Under the pieces are notes generated by a model, which saw only the letters and a program-made list of their open reading frames with translations, did not search any database and was not told the origin of the DNA. From the NCBI RefSeq assembly GCF_003945325.1, contig NZ_AP019307.1, positions 2,046,001 to 2,110,000 on the forward strand: a DNA stretch of 64,000 bases, written 5' to 3'. Position numbers and translations under genes: made by a program. Positions 21,993 to 31,445 of the stretch are shown here, in pieces; the stretch's first letter is position 1, and each line of letters opens with the position of its first letter. Source of the DNA: Nocardioides baekrokdamisoli. Its GTDB lineage: Bacteria > Actinomycetota > Actinomycetes > Propionibacteriales > Nocardioidaceae.

Positions 21993-22603
21993 TTCGAGTC
22001 CTGTTCAGTGGTGGTGGGAGTGCGGGGCGTGATTCCGGCCAGAGTCATGGCATTGGCGTACGCGGCGGCCAGGATGCGGTCAGACAGGTCGGGGTCAGTC
22101 ACCGCGCGGGCGAGCTGCAACGAGCCGATGAGGAGTGTGTAGAGACCGATCGCCGCCACTGCTGCGTCGTCGCGGTCGCCGGAGTCGAGATGGCGGGTGA
22201 TCGCTCCGATCATGTTGAGCGCGCCCTGCGTGTACGCCTCGCGGGCCACTTCGCTCGAGCGGGCGATCTCATCGAGCAACGCAGCAGAAGGACATCCATC
22301 CGCCAGGTCGTCGCGGTGCTCGCGGGAGAGGTACTGCAGCAGGAACGCGTCGACCGACTCGATGCCGGCGGGAAGCTCCGCGACTCGAGCGACCTGCTGG
22401 GCCAACTGTTCCTCGACGACCGAGGCGATGAGTTCGTCTTTGGAGTCGAAGTGACCGTAGAACGCGCCGTTGGTCAGACCGACGTCGGCGACAAGTGTGG
22501 CGATCCCGGATCCGTCGAAGCCGTCGCGCTTGAACCGGCGGCCAGCGCTTTCGACCATGCGGCGACGAGTCGCTTCCTTGTGATCTGGGCTGTATCTCGC
22601 CAT
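21989..22603 (-). CDS. TetR/AcrR-family regulator
   Basis: The protein has 204 residues. The N-terminal HTH is clear: RMVESAGRRFKRDGFDGSGI, LVADVGLTNGAFYGHFDSKDELI. The C-terminal ligand domain carries CPSAALLDEIARSSEVARE, as in regulators related to the YcdC/TetR_C_33 type. It is the first gene of the minus-strand operon and divergent from the Old Yellow Enzyme gene, so it probably controls both from the 94-bp gap. Confidence 0.88.
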   Translation of the reverse strand: MARYSPDHKEATRRRMVESAGRRFKRDGFDGSGIATLVADVGLTNGAFYGHFDSKDELIASVVEEQLAQQVARVAELPAGIESVDAFLLQYLSREHRDDLADGCPSAALLDEIARSSEVAREAYTQGALNMIGAITRHLDSGDRDDAAVAAIGLYTLLIGSLQLARAVTDPDLSDRILAAAYANAMTLAGITPRTPTTTEQDSK

Positions 22604-22697
22604 GTTCCTCGGTCTCCTTCACTGCGGGCTTGATCAAACGATAGCAGTATGGTCATAATATTACGAACGTACGACAATAACGATTTGGAGTATTCGC

Positions 22698-23945
22698 ATG
22701 GCTTCGCTCACCGACCCGCTCGACCTACCGTGCGGCCTCAGGCTGCCCAACCGCCTGGCGAAGGCGGCGCTCAGTGAGGCGCTCGCGGACGCGGACAACT
22801 CGCCCGACGACCGTTTGGTCACCCTCTACCGACGGTGGGCCCAGGGTGGGTACGGCCTGCTGGTCACCGGCAACATCATGGTTGACCGCCGTCATCTCGG
22901 TGAGCCGGGCAACGTCGTCATCGAGGATGACCGTGCGCTGCCGCAATTGCTTTCCTGGACGAAGGCTGCGCACGACGGCGGCGCAGCGATCATCGCCCAG
23001 TTGAACCACCCGGGCCGGCAGTCCAACCTGCTCGAGATCGGCCACACGCCGGTGGCGCCGAGCCCGGTCGCGTTGTCCCTTCCGGGGGCAGCGACACCGC
23101 GCGAGCTCACCGGCGCCGAGATCGAAGACATCATCGAGCGTTTCGCGGCGGCAGCACAGGTGTGTGAGGCAGCCGGATTCGACGGCGTCCAGATCCATGC
23201 CGCTCACGGCTATCTCGTGACGCAGTTCCTCTCGCCGCTCACCAACCTGCGCGAGGACGAGTGGGGCGGCGACGCCGCGCGACGTATGCGGTTTCTCATC
23301 GAGGTGATCCGTCGGGTCCGCGGGCGCGTGACTCCTTCGTTCGCGGTCGCGGTGAAGTTGAACTCGGCCGACTTCCAGCGAGGCGGATTCACCGAGGACG
23401 ACTCCCGCGCCGTCGTCGCAGCTCTCGCTGCAGAGGGCGTCGACCTGATCGAGGTGAGCGGCGGCAACTACGAGACGCCGGCGATGTCCGGCTCTGAGGC
23501 ATCCTCGACCCGCTCCCGCGAGGCCTACTTCCTTGAGTACGCCCGCTCCGTCCGGGCCGAAGCCGGCCAGGTCCCGTTGGCAGTCACCGGAGGCTTCCGG
23601 ACCCGCGAGGGCATGACCGATGCCCTGGCGTCGGGTGACTGCGACATCGTCGGCATTGCCCGGCCGACCGTCACTACGACGGATGCGGCCATTGCGATCC
23701 TGGAAGGTCGCGTCGACACGCTCGTGACCCACGAGATCCAGGCGGGGATGCGGCGGGCCCTCGGGCGAGTCGCCGACCTCAAGACACTCGACGGAGTGCT
23801 GAATCTGAGCTGGAACACCGACCAGATGCACAGGCTCGCCCGGGGGCAGGAACCCGATCTGGGTCGTGGTCCGTTGCGTACTGCCGTGTCCATGGTGCGG
23901 CGCAACGGACGCGTCTCCCTCAAGCCGCGGCGAGGCATCGCATGA
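22698..23945 (+). CDS. NADH:flavin oxidoreductase (Old Yellow Enzyme family)
   Basis: The protein has 415 residues as a TIM barrel. Family motifs: NRLAKAALSEALAD near the N-terminus, a substrate-binding HAAHGYLVTQFLSPLTNLR stretch and the phosphate-binding VTGGFRTREGM. There is no C-terminal Fe-S/Rossmann extension, so it is the short OYE class. It reduces activated C=C bonds using FMN and NAD(P)H. Overlaps the next SDR gene by 4 bp. Confidence 0.9.
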   Translation: MASLTDPLDLPCGLRLPNRLAKAALSEALADADNSPDDRLVTLYRRWAQGGYGLLVTGNIMVDRRHLGEPGNVVIEDDRALPQLLSWTKAAHDGGAAIIAQLNHPGRQSNLLEIGHTPVAPSPVALSLPGAATPRELTGAEIEDIIERFAAAAQVCEAAGFDGVQIHAAHGYLVTQFLSPLTNLREDEWGGDAARRMRFLIEVIRRVRGRVTPSFAVAVKLNSADFQRGGFTEDDSRAVVAALAAEGVDLIEVSGGNYETPAMSGSEASSTRSREAYFLEYARSVRAEAGQVPLAVTGGFRTREGMTDALASGDCDIVGIARPTVTTTDAAIAILEGRVDTLVTHEIQAGMRRALGRVADLKTLDGVLNLSWNTDQMHRLARGQEPDLGRGPLRTAVSMVRRNGRVSLKPRRGIA

Positions 23946-24841
23946 ACCGCCAACGGTACGACCTGGCCGACAAGGTCGTCCTGATCACCGGCGGCAACGG
24001 TGGCATCGGCGGAGCCACGGCACGCGAGCTGTTGCGGCGCGGGGCCCGGGTCGTCATCGCCGACATCGATGCGACAACTCCGGAGCGCGCAGCCACGTTG
24101 TCGCCCGAGCGTGCGCTCGGCGTTGTTGCGGACGTCAGGAACCGGGCCTCGTTGGACGCGGCCGTGACGCAAGGTGTCGAACGCTTCGGTCGAATCGACG
24201 TCGTCATCGCCAACGCCGGGCTCCTCGCCAAGGCCGCCACGCTGCGCAACACCCCGACGGCTGACATCGAGGCCACCCTGGCGGTCAACGTGACCGGGGT
24301 CGCGAACACGGTCGCTGCCAGCCTGGAGCAGGTCATCGCGCATCAGGGCCAGGTCGTACTGATCAGCTCGGTGTTCGCGTTCATCAACGGCATGGGAACG
24401 ATCCCGTACGCCATGAGCAAGGCGGCCGTCGAGCAGCTCGGCCGAGGCCTGCGCATGGAACTTGCCGACGACCGGGTCTCGGTCCTCACCGCGTACTTCT
24501 CGCTGGTCCAGACCGACATGATCGCCCGCGGCGTCGACGAGGACCCCGTCGTGATGGAACTCCTGGGGACACTGCCGAAGGCGATGCTCAAGCGCATCAA
24601 GCCAGCAGATGCTGCCAACGCCATCGTCGACGGGCTGGAAGCACGCTCGACCCGCGTCGTACGCCCCGGTCTCTGGCGGCCGGTGTCCGCGCTGCGCGGG
24701 GTCGTCGGTCCTGCTCTGGACGACCGCTTCGTCGCCGACCGTCGAATTCTCGACGTGCTCGTCCGCCTCGATGCGCGCGGCTCGACGAAACCCGTACCCA
24801 TCAACCCCACCCCGAAAGCACGGAAGAAGGAACTCGCATGA
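23942..24841 (+). CDS. Short-chain dehydrogenase/reductase
   Basis: The protein has 299 residues. It has LITGGNGGIGGATARELLRRG, an IANAGLLAK stretch, SSVFAFINGMGTIPYAMSKAA (Ser-Tyr-x3-Lys) and a C-terminal extension of about 50 residues ending in Lys/Pro-rich TPKARKKELA. Coupled by 4-bp overlaps to the flavin oxidoreductase and the hydrolase. Confidence 0.9.
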   Translation: MNRQRYDLADKVVLITGGNGGIGGATARELLRRGARVVIADIDATTPERAATLSPERALGVVADVRNRASLDAAVTQGVERFGRIDVVIANAGLLAKAATLRNTPTADIEATLAVNVTGVANTVAASLEQVIAHQGQVVLISSVFAFINGMGTIPYAMSKAAVEQLGRGLRMELADDRVSVLTAYFSLVQTDMIARGVDEDPVVMELLGTLPKAMLKRIKPADAANAIVDGLEARSTRVVRPGLWRPVSALRGVVGPALDDRFVADRRILDVLVRLDARGSTKPVPINPTPKARKKELA

Positions 24842-25671
24842 CCACCTGGCGCACCACCCCCACCAAGACGATCGACGTCGGCGGCGTCTCCTACGCGTAC
24901 CGAGAACTCGGAGAGACGGGAGGGGTCCCCGTGGTGTTCCTGCACCACTTCACCGCCGTGCTCGACGACTGGGACCCACGGGTTGCGGACGGCATCGCCT
25001 CCCGCCACCACGTGATCGCCTTCGACAACCGTGGCATCGGTGCCACCGGCTCGAAAGTGCCGAGCGACCTCGAGCAGATGGGCGCAGACGCGATCGCATT
25101 CATCCGCGCTCTCGGCTACGACCAGGTCGATCTCTTCGGCTTCTCGTTGGGCGGCGCGGTGGCGCAGATGGTGGCCCTGCAAGCGCCCGATCTCGTACGC
25201 CGGATGGTTCTCGCAGGGACCGGGCCGCGTGGCGGAGGCGGGATCTGGAAGATGCCGTTCATCGTCGGCGGCGCGTACACCAAGGCCTTCCTGGCCCGTA
25301 AGGACCCGCGACACTTCCTGTTCTTCCCGCGCAACGCCCAGGGGAAGAAGGCGGCCAACGAGTACTTCGCGCGCCTTGCCGAGCGCACGGAAAACTTGGA
25401 TCGTCCGATCACCGCGCAGGCTCGAAATGCTCAGTTGCGTGCGATCACCAGTGGCGGAATGCACGCGCCCGACGACCTCTCCCGGATCAAGATCCCGGTC
25501 TTCGTCGCGAACGGGGACAACGACCTCATGGTCTCCAGCGACCACTCCGCCGACATGGCGGCCCGCCTGCCGAACGCCAGGCTCCGGATCTACCCGAACT
25601 CCGGCCACGGCGGCGTGTTCCAGTACCACCACGAGTTCGTACCGGAGGTTCTGGACTTCCTGAACGAGTGA
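24838..25671 (+). CDS. Alpha/beta hydrolase
   Basis: The protein has 277 residues. Oxyanion-side FLHHFTAVLDDWDP, nucleophile elbow GFSLGGAVAQM (Ser about residue 104), Asp in ANGDNDLMV and His in NSGHGGVFQ. It probably hydrolyses an ester, lactone or C-C bond in the pathway. Third gene of the OYE-SDR-hydrolase operon and convergent with the following TetR gene. Confidence 0.9.
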   Translation: MTTWRTTPTKTIDVGGVSYAYRELGETGGVPVVFLHHFTAVLDDWDPRVADGIASRHHVIAFDNRGIGATGSKVPSDLEQMGADAIAFIRALGYDQVDLFGFSLGGAVAQMVALQAPDLVRRMVLAGTGPRGGGGIWKMPFIVGGAYTKAFLARKDPRHFLFFPRNAQGKKAANEYFARLAERTENLDRPITAQARNAQLRAITSGGMHAPDDLSRIKIPVFVANGDNDLMVSSDHSADMAARLPNARLRIYPNSGHGGVFQYHHEFVPEVLDFLNE

Positions 25672-25673
25672 GG

Positions 25674-26363
25674 TCAGGCGGCGGGGAGCGGGACTCGCCC
25701 GAGGGCATGTTCGTGAGAGCGGAGTGCGGCTTCCCGCTCGGCGCCGAGACCGGTGCAGAAGGTCACTCCCATCGGCAGAAGGACCTGCCGGACGGGATCT
25801 TCGAACTCGGTGAAATGGTTGGCGAGTTCGAGCGTGACGTAGCCGTGCACGAAGCTCCATAGTGCACCCGCCACAGCGATGGGATCGGTGATCGACATCG
25901 GCCCGCGGCCCGCCAACCGCGTGCACGCACCGGTCACGTGTGCGTACGCAGCGTTGAAGGCCGGTGAGTGGCCGGCCAGGCGGACACCTTTGTCCGTCGG
26001 CCGGTAGGTGGCGCGCGTCGACAGCCCGAACATGGCGTCGTAGAGGTGCGGGTTGGCCCGTGCGTACGCCAACGTCGTGAGGGCCATCGCGAAGAGATCG
26101 GCGATCGGGTCGTCGGTCACGTCGAGCTTCGCGAAGGCGTCACCGATCTGATCGAAGCCGTGATCCACGACGGCGTTGAGAAGTTCGGGGACTCCGCCGA
26201 AGTAGTTGTAGACGACCATCGTCGACATGCCGGCCGCGGCGGCGACGGTACGGGCCTTGATGGCCGATGGTCCCTCGGTGGCCATCAAGGTCACGGCGGC
26301 ATCGATGAGCCGCTCCGGAATGCCCCCGGCGACGGAACCGTCCCGAACCCGCTCCTCTGTCAT
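25674..26363 (-). CDS. TetR-family regulator (WHG-type C-terminal domain)
   Basis: The protein has 229 residues. HTH: LIDAAVTLMATEGPSAIKA and VAAAAGMSTMVVYNYFGG. The C-terminal part with HLYDAMFGLSTRATYRP and ALWSFVHGYVTLELANHF resembles the WHG-domain TetR group. It lies 5 bp downstream of, and on the same strand as, the GMC oxidoreductase, so the two are probably co-transcribed with possible autoregulation from the 27989-28077 promoter region. Confidence 0.87.
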   Translation of the reverse strand: MTEERVRDGSVAGGIPERLIDAAVTLMATEGPSAIKARTVAAAAGMSTMVVYNYFGGVPELLNAVVDHGFDQIGDAFAKLDVTDDPIADLFAMALTTLAYARANPHLYDAMFGLSTRATYRPTDKGVRLAGHSPAFNAAYAHVTGACTRLAGRGPMSITDPIAVAGALWSFVHGYVTLELANHFTEFEDPVRQVLLPMGVTFCTGLGAEREAALRSHEHALGRVPLPAA

Positions 26364-26368
26364 GGTGG

Positions 26369-27988
26369 CTATCGTCCCAAACCGTTGGCCGCGACATGCG
26401 CCATGGCGTGTTCAGCCATCGCCGCGATCGTCAGCGCGGGGTTCACGCCTGGATTCGCCGGCAACGCGGCTCCGTCGCACACGAGCATGTCCCGATAGCC
26501 GAAGACCCTCAGTTTGTCGTCGATGACACCCTCGATCGGGGATGCTCCGACGGCCGCGCCGCCGAGGACGTGAGCCGTCATCGGCATGTTGCCGAATGCC
26601 TCGAAGACGCTGCTCTGCGGGATGCCGCCGGTCTGCTCGGCCAGCCACGTCGCCGCCGTGTGGCCGACCTCGAGATGGGTGGGAGCCGGACGGTCGGCGT
26701 CCACTGCCGTGGCCAGCTTGTAACCACGCCCGATCAGACGCTTCTTGGCTCTGAAGCGGATCGCGTTGTCGCGTGGCTGCATGACCAGCATCATCACTGT
26801 GCGCCGACTCCACCCGGACCGAAGCGTTGCGGCCCACTGTCGCGGGTGGGCGACCACGCTGCGTATCCACTTCAGCAGCCGCGCAGGTGCAGGGCCCGCG
26901 CCGACGAGGGTGGTGAACATGAACCTCATGAAGTCGCCGTTCGGCCCGTACGTGAGGAACTCGATCTGGGTGTCGCCGTCGACCAGCACCCGACTGCTGG
27001 CCGTCACGTCCCTCCAGGTCTCGCAGTCCTGGGGCAGCAGCACCGACACGACGGCTTCGCTGTTGGTGCGTACGAGTGTTCCCAGACGGTCGCTGATGTG
27101 AGGAAGTGTGCCCCGGTGTTTGCAGTCGGCGAGAAGTTCGTTCGTCGCGACGGCGCCGCCTGCGAAGACCACCCCTGCGGCCGTCATGGTGCGACGTCGG
27201 CGACGCAGTCCTGGTCCCTGGCTCCGAGTCGCGATCCGGTAGCCGTCTGCGCCGTCCGCGGCACCGATCGCAGTGACATCGACCACCTCGGTCTCGGCGA
27301 GGATGGCGACCCCCAGTTTCTCCGCGAACCAGAGGTAGTTCTTGGTCAGGCGGTTGGCGGCGCCGATCCGGCACCCGGTCATGCATTGACCGCAGCGCGT
27401 GCACCCGGTGCGATCAGGTCCCTCGCCTCCGAAGTACGGGTCCGGAACGGTCTTCCCGGGTTCCCCGAAGAACACCGCGACCGGCGCAGGCATGAAGGTC
27501 TCCGGGCCGTCGAAGTGGTCGGCGAGTTGCCGCGACAGGCTCATGCTCACTGATTCCCACGGCGTGCGGTCGGCACCGAGCATCCGCTCGGCCGTTTGGT
27601 AGTGGCTGCTGAGCACGCCCTCCCAGTCCGCGAGGTCTCGCCACTGGGGATCGTCGTAGAACGGTGCTTGTGGTCGGAACAGCACGCCGCCGTAGACGAG
27701 GCTTCCCCCTCCGACGCCGGTTTGGGTCGAGCTGAAGACGTGCCGGAAGAGCACGCTGCGCATGATCCCGCGCAGCCCTAGCGCAGGAGCCCAGAAGAAC
27801 CTGCGCCGATCCGAGGTCGACCTCGGGAGGTCCTCGTCGGCGTACGCCTTGCCACGCTCCATCACTGCGACCCTGTAGCCCTTCTCCGCCAGCCGCAACG
27901 CGGCGACGCTCCCGCCGAAACCTGACCCGACGACTACCCAGTCGTAGTCCGTCGCGGGGGTCTTCCGGATCGATGAGCGCTTCTTCAT
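26369..27988 (-). CDS. GMC-family FAD-dependent oxidoreductase
   Basis: The protein has 539 residues. The dinucleotide motif WVVVGSGFGGSVAALRLAEK lies near the N-terminus, and GVGGGSLVYGGVLFRPQAP is typical of the cholesterol-oxidase/GMC branch. An unusual CTRCGQCMTGC cluster near residue 195 may hold an Fe-S centre or a metal. The C-terminal NPALTIAAMAEHAM is the second FAD contact. It probably oxidises an alcohol group, perhaps on a steroid- or terpenoid-like substrate; that substrate class is inference. Confidence 0.85.
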   Translation of the reverse strand: MKKRSSIRKTPATDYDWVVVGSGFGGSVAALRLAEKGYRVAVMERGKAYADEDLPRSTSDRRRFFWAPALGLRGIMRSVLFRHVFSSTQTGVGGGSLVYGGVLFRPQAPFYDDPQWRDLADWEGVLSSHYQTAERMLGADRTPWESVSMSLSRQLADHFDGPETFMPAPVAVFFGEPGKTVPDPYFGGEGPDRTGCTRCGQCMTGCRIGAANRLTKNYLWFAEKLGVAILAETEVVDVTAIGAADGADGYRIATRSQGPGLRRRRRTMTAAGVVFAGGAVATNELLADCKHRGTLPHISDRLGTLVRTNSEAVVSVLLPQDCETWRDVTASSRVLVDGDTQIEFLTYGPNGDFMRFMFTTLVGAGPAPARLLKWIRSVVAHPRQWAATLRSGWSRRTVMMLVMQPRDNAIRFRAKKRLIGRGYKLATAVDADRPAPTHLEVGHTAATWLAEQTGGIPQSSVFEAFGNMPMTAHVLGGAAVGASPIEGVIDDKLRVFGYRDMLVCDGAALPANPGVNPALTIAAMAEHAMAHVAANGLGR

Positions 27989-28020
27989 GCGGTTCCTCCT
28001 GAGAGCCTTGCACGATCACA

Positions 28021-28033
28021 ATAACTTCGTTAT
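28021..28033. promoter_or_regulatory. Candidate TetR operator in divergent promoter gap
   Basis: ATAACTTCGTTAT is a perfect palindrome around a 3-base centre, in the 89-bp gap between the GMC oxidoreductase/TetR and the enoyl-CoA hydratase genes. TetR proteins usually bind such sites. Assignment is by position only. Confidence 0.4.
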
Positions 28034-28077
28034 CTTGGAACGGCAAGCAGCGCGACGCACGGCACAAGGGATTTCTC

Positions 28078-29055
28078 ATGGCAGAAGAAGTACGCGGGAA
28101 CATCGAGGTCGAAGACCGAGGAGCGGTGCTCCTGGCGCGCATCGACGGCGGCCCACTCGGCCTCTTCGGGAACGACATCGCCGAGCAGTTGGACGAGTTG
28201 GTCGATCGTGCGGATCGCGACCCGCGCATCCAGGCCGTGGTCTTCACGGGCACCCATCCCGGCCGGTTCGTCTCTCACGCCGAGGTCCGCTGGCTGCAGG
28301 AGGGCGGCGCCAAGGTTCCGTCAGTCGGGGTCAAAGGTGCCGGCGCGCTGGCACACGTGGCGCGCGGCGTGAATCGTGCCGGAGGGCTCAAGGGTGCCCT
28401 GGGGACGACGCCGTTGTGGCCGGCGGTGCAACTGGAGCGAGTTCACCAGACGTTCTTGAAGATGAACCGCAGCGGCGTGATCTTCATTGCGGCTATGAAC
28501 GGATCAGCGCTCGGGCTCGGAGCGGAGTTCTGCTGGGCCAACGACCTCAGAGTCATGTCGCGGGGGGACTTCTTCATCGGACAGCCGGAGGTCCTCCTGG
28601 GCATCATGCCCGGCGGAGGCGGTACGCAACGACTGCCTCGTCTGGTTGGCAACCACCAGGCCCTGATTGCCATCCTTTCCGGGAAGCCCTTCACCCCTGA
28701 ACAGGCGCTGGAAATCGGCGCCGTGGACGACGTGGTCGACCCGGATCAGGTGGTATTTCGCGCACTTGAACTCGCCGAGTACCTCGGTTCGAGGCCGAAG
28801 ACGTCCAGGGCAGCTGTGAAGCGGGCCGTCTACTTCGGAGGCTCGGATGGGCTCGAGGACGGACTGCATGTGGAGCGTGCCGAGTTCCTGGCCACCGCGT
28901 TGTCCGACATCGGCCAGGAACTGATGCTCGACTACATGGCGAACACCGACGCCAGCGGTGAACTGCCGCTCTACCAGACCGGCGCGTACGAAGAAGTCCT
29001 CAGGACCGGCACCACACGTGGTGCCGGAGCGGCAACGAAGGCAGGCGTGCAATGA
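28078..29055 (+). CDS. Enoyl-CoA hydratase/isomerase family protein
   Basis: The protein has 325 residues, longer than a usual crotonase (about 260). The core is clear: VVFTGTHPGRFVSHAEV (oxyanion half), AMNGSALGLGAEFCWANDLR and GQPEVLLGIMPGGGGTQRL with the two catalytic-acid regions. The insert after residue 75 (SVGVKGAGALAHVARGVNRA) is not typical. Coupled by a 4-bp overlap to the next gene. Confidence 0.85.
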   Translation: MAEEVRGNIEVEDRGAVLLARIDGGPLGLFGNDIAEQLDELVDRADRDPRIQAVVFTGTHPGRFVSHAEVRWLQEGGAKVPSVGVKGAGALAHVARGVNRAGGLKGALGTTPLWPAVQLERVHQTFLKMNRSGVIFIAAMNGSALGLGAEFCWANDLRVMSRGDFFIGQPEVLLGIMPGGGGTQRLPRLVGNHQALIAILSGKPFTPEQALEIGAVDDVVDPDQVVFRALELAEYLGSRPKTSRAAVKRAVYFGGSDGLEDGLHVERAEFLATALSDIGQELMLDYMANTDASGELPLYQTGAYEEVLRTGTTRGAGAATKAGVQ

Positions 29056-29951
29056 CGGTCCACACGGTCACACGACACGACATCTCGTTCGACTCCAGTG
29101 GAGACACTTGTGCGGCCTGGCTCTTTCTGCCCGAAGGAGTCGAACGGCCGCCGGTGGTGATCCTGGGCCACGGGCTCGGTGCCACCCGCGAGATGCGGTT
29201 GGACGCCTTTGCGGAACGATTCGCGCAGGCCGGAATCGCCGCCATTGCGTTCACCTATCGCCACTTCGGTGACTCCACAGGCCAGCCGCGCCAGCTCCTC
29301 TCGATCAAGCGCCAGTTGGCCGACTGGGACGCAGCCATCGCCCACGTGAAGACCCGCGGTGACGTGGATGGCTCGCGGCTCGCGGTCTGGGGGAGCTCCT
29401 TCGGCGGGGGTCACGCCATCGTCGTAGCCTCGCGCCACCCGGAACTTCGCGCCGCTGTCTCGCAGTGCCCCTTCACCGATGGGCTTGCCTCCGCGCGCGC
29501 CCTCGGCCCGGTGGGCACGATGCGGCTGCTGCCCACAGTCGCGGCCGACGTCGCCGCCCAGGCGTTCGGCAGGGCCCCAGTCATGCTGACGCTCGCAGGC
29601 GCCCCGGGGCAGAAGGCCCTCATGACCGCCCCGGACGCACTCCCCGGATACCTCGCGCTGGTACCGGAGGGCACCACCTTCATCAACGAGGTTGCAGCCC
29701 GTGTCGCACCCACGATCACGTCGCACCGGCCCGGCAAGGCGGCCAAGCGCGTCAGGATGCCGATCCTCTTCTGCATTTGCGATCACGATTCCGTGACGCC
29801 GCCCGAGGAGACCCTGGCGTACGCGAAGACCGCCCCGAAAGGCGAGATCAAGCGGTACGACGCCGGGCACTTCGACATCTACCTCGGTTCAGCATTCGAA
29901 GCTGTCGTCGCGGACCAGACCGACTTCCTGGCCCGCCACCTGGAGGCATGA
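29052..29951 (+). CDS. Alpha/beta hydrolase (dienelactone hydrolase-like)
   Basis: The protein has 299 residues. Motifs: GHGLGATREMRLDAFAERFA, nucleophile in WGSSFGGGHAIVVA, Asp in FCICDHDSVTPPE and His in AGHFDIY. It resembles the peptidase S15/dienelactone hydrolase type often beside acyl-CoA ligases. 4-bp overlaps on both sides place it in the enoyl-CoA hydratase/ligase operon. Confidence 0.87.
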   Translation: MTVHTVTRHDISFDSSGDTCAAWLFLPEGVERPPVVILGHGLGATREMRLDAFAERFAQAGIAAIAFTYRHFGDSTGQPRQLLSIKRQLADWDAAIAHVKTRGDVDGSRLAVWGSSFGGGHAIVVASRHPELRAAVSQCPFTDGLASARALGPVGTMRLLPTVAADVAAQAFGRAPVMLTLAGAPGQKALMTAPDALPGYLALVPEGTTFINEVAARVAPTITSHRPGKAAKRVRMPILFCICDHDSVTPPEETLAYAKTAPKGEIKRYDAGHFDIYLGSAFEAVVADQTDFLARHLEA

Positions 29952-31414
29952 CCGTGACCTTCTCGACGCTGATCGATCACCGGGCCGCGGGCGACCCAGC
30001 GGGCGCGGCCGTGGCCGACTCCGCACAGAGCCTGACCAACGCCGAACTCCTCGTGCGGGTCCGTGCTGCTGCCGCCCAACTGACCGAACTCGGGGTCCTG
30101 CCCGGCGACGTGGTGGCGCTCAAACTCGCGAATCGAGTCGAGTTCGTGGTGCTTCTCTTCGCTGCCTGGAGGATCGGCGCCACCGTGACGCCGGTCAACC
30201 CTGCCCTGACCGAGCCTGAGGTCCTCCGCCAGCTCGAGGACTCCGGTGCGAGGTTGCTCGTCGTCGAGGACGGCAGAGAAGGTGTCGGCGAGGTTCCGGT
30301 CATCTCGGTCTCCGACATCCAACGCGAAACCCCGACTTCCGACGCCCCGCCTGTCGTCGACCCGACTGCGCTCGCCCTGTTGATCTACACCTCCGGCACC
30401 ACCGGCGTACCCAAGGGCGTCATGCTCGACCACGCCAACCTCGACGCGATGACGGCGATGGGTCGTGAGGCGCTCCAGTTCAGTGGGTCCGACCGGTGCC
30501 TGTTGATCCTCCCGCTCTTCCATGTGAACGGGATCGTGGTCAGCGTCCTCTCGCCCCTCCTGGTCGGAGGGAGCGTTGTCATCGCCGACAGGTTCAACCC
30601 GCAGTCCTTCTTCGATGCGATCGAGGAGCACCGTCCCACGTTCTTCTCCGCGGTGCCGACGATCTACAGCATGCTCGCGGCACTCCCGGACGAGGTGAAG
30701 CCCGACACCTCGTCCGTCCGGTTCGCTGTCTGTGGTGCCGCGCCCGCGTCGGCCGATCTGCTGAGCCGCTTCGAGCAGCGTTACGGCTTTCCTCTCGTGG
30801 AGGCGTACGGCCTGTCGGAGGGCACCTGCGGCTCCGCCACCAACCCGGTCGACGGGCTCAGGAAGCCCGGCACGGTCGGCCTGCCGTTCCCCGGACAGGA
30901 GATCAGGATCCTCGGCGTCGACGGCGACTCCCTTCCGCATGGTGCCGCCGGCGAGGTGGTCGTACGCGGCGCGAACGTCATGCGCGGCTACCTCGGACGC
31001 CCCGACGAGACGGCCGCCGTCATCAAGGACGGCTGGCTGCACACAGGCGATGTGGGTCGGTTGGATGAGGACGGCTACCTGACGATCGTCGGACGCTCGA
31101 AGGAGATGATCATCCGCGGTGGGGAGAACATCTATCCGAAGGAGATCGAGGACGTTCTCGCCCTCGACCCGACGGTCCTGGAAGTCGCTGTCGTCGGTGT
31201 GCCTGACGAGAAGTGGGGCGAGGTGGTCGTCGCGTACGTCCAGCCCCGCCCCGGGTCGACGGTCGACCTGGAATCCATCGCCGCCCTGTGTGAGCAGCGG
31301 CTCAGCGGCTACAAGCGGCCGTCGGCGGTCCATGTGCTCGAGACTCTCCCCAAGAGCGCCGTCGGGAAGCTCGACAAGTTGGCCCTGCGCACCGCTGCCC
31401 TCGTCGCGAACTGA
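29948..31414 (+). CDS. Acyl-CoA synthetase / AMP-dependent ligase
   Basis: ATG 29948 overlaps the previous stop; the longer frame upstream is spurious. It has 488 residues. ANL motifs: LLIYTSGTTGVPKGVMLDH (A3), EAYGLSEGT, GWLHTGDVGRLDEDGY, a Lys in KEMIIRGGENIYPKEIE and catalytic Lys in GKLDKLALR. It activates a carboxylic acid to its CoA thioester using ATP and supplies the thiolase and hydratase of this block. Confidence 0.92.
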   Translation: MTVTFSTLIDHRAAGDPAGAAVADSAQSLTNAELLVRVRAAAAQLTELGVLPGDVVALKLANRVEFVVLLFAAWRIGATVTPVNPALTEPEVLRQLEDSGARLLVVEDGREGVGEVPVISVSDIQRETPTSDAPPVVDPTALALLIYTSGTTGVPKGVMLDHANLDAMTAMGREALQFSGSDRCLLILPLFHVNGIVVSVLSPLLVGGSVVIADRFNPQSFFDAIEEHRPTFFSAVPTIYSMLAALPDEVKPDTSSVRFAVCGAAPASADLLSRFEQRYGFPLVEAYGLSEGTCGSATNPVDGLRKPGTVGLPFPGQEIRILGVDGDSLPHGAAGEVVVRGANVMRGYLGRPDETAAVIKDGWLHTGDVGRLDEDGYLTIVGRSKEMIIRGGENIYPKEIEDVLALDPTVLEVAVVGVPDEKWGEVVVAYVQPRPGSTVDLESIAALCEQRLSGYKRPSAVHVLETLPKSAVGKLDKLALRTAALVAN

Positions 31415-31445
31415 CCACTGTCCAGCCCACACCATCGGAGACTCC

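Noticed and set aside
24343..25926. 527-residue reverse-strand frame
   Set aside because: Antisense of the SDR and alpha/beta hydrolase, which have clear motifs and overlapping starts.
28021..28033. loxP-like arm ATAACTTCGT
   Set aside because: Only one short arm matches, no second arm and no Cre-like gene; it is better explained as a palindromic regulator site.
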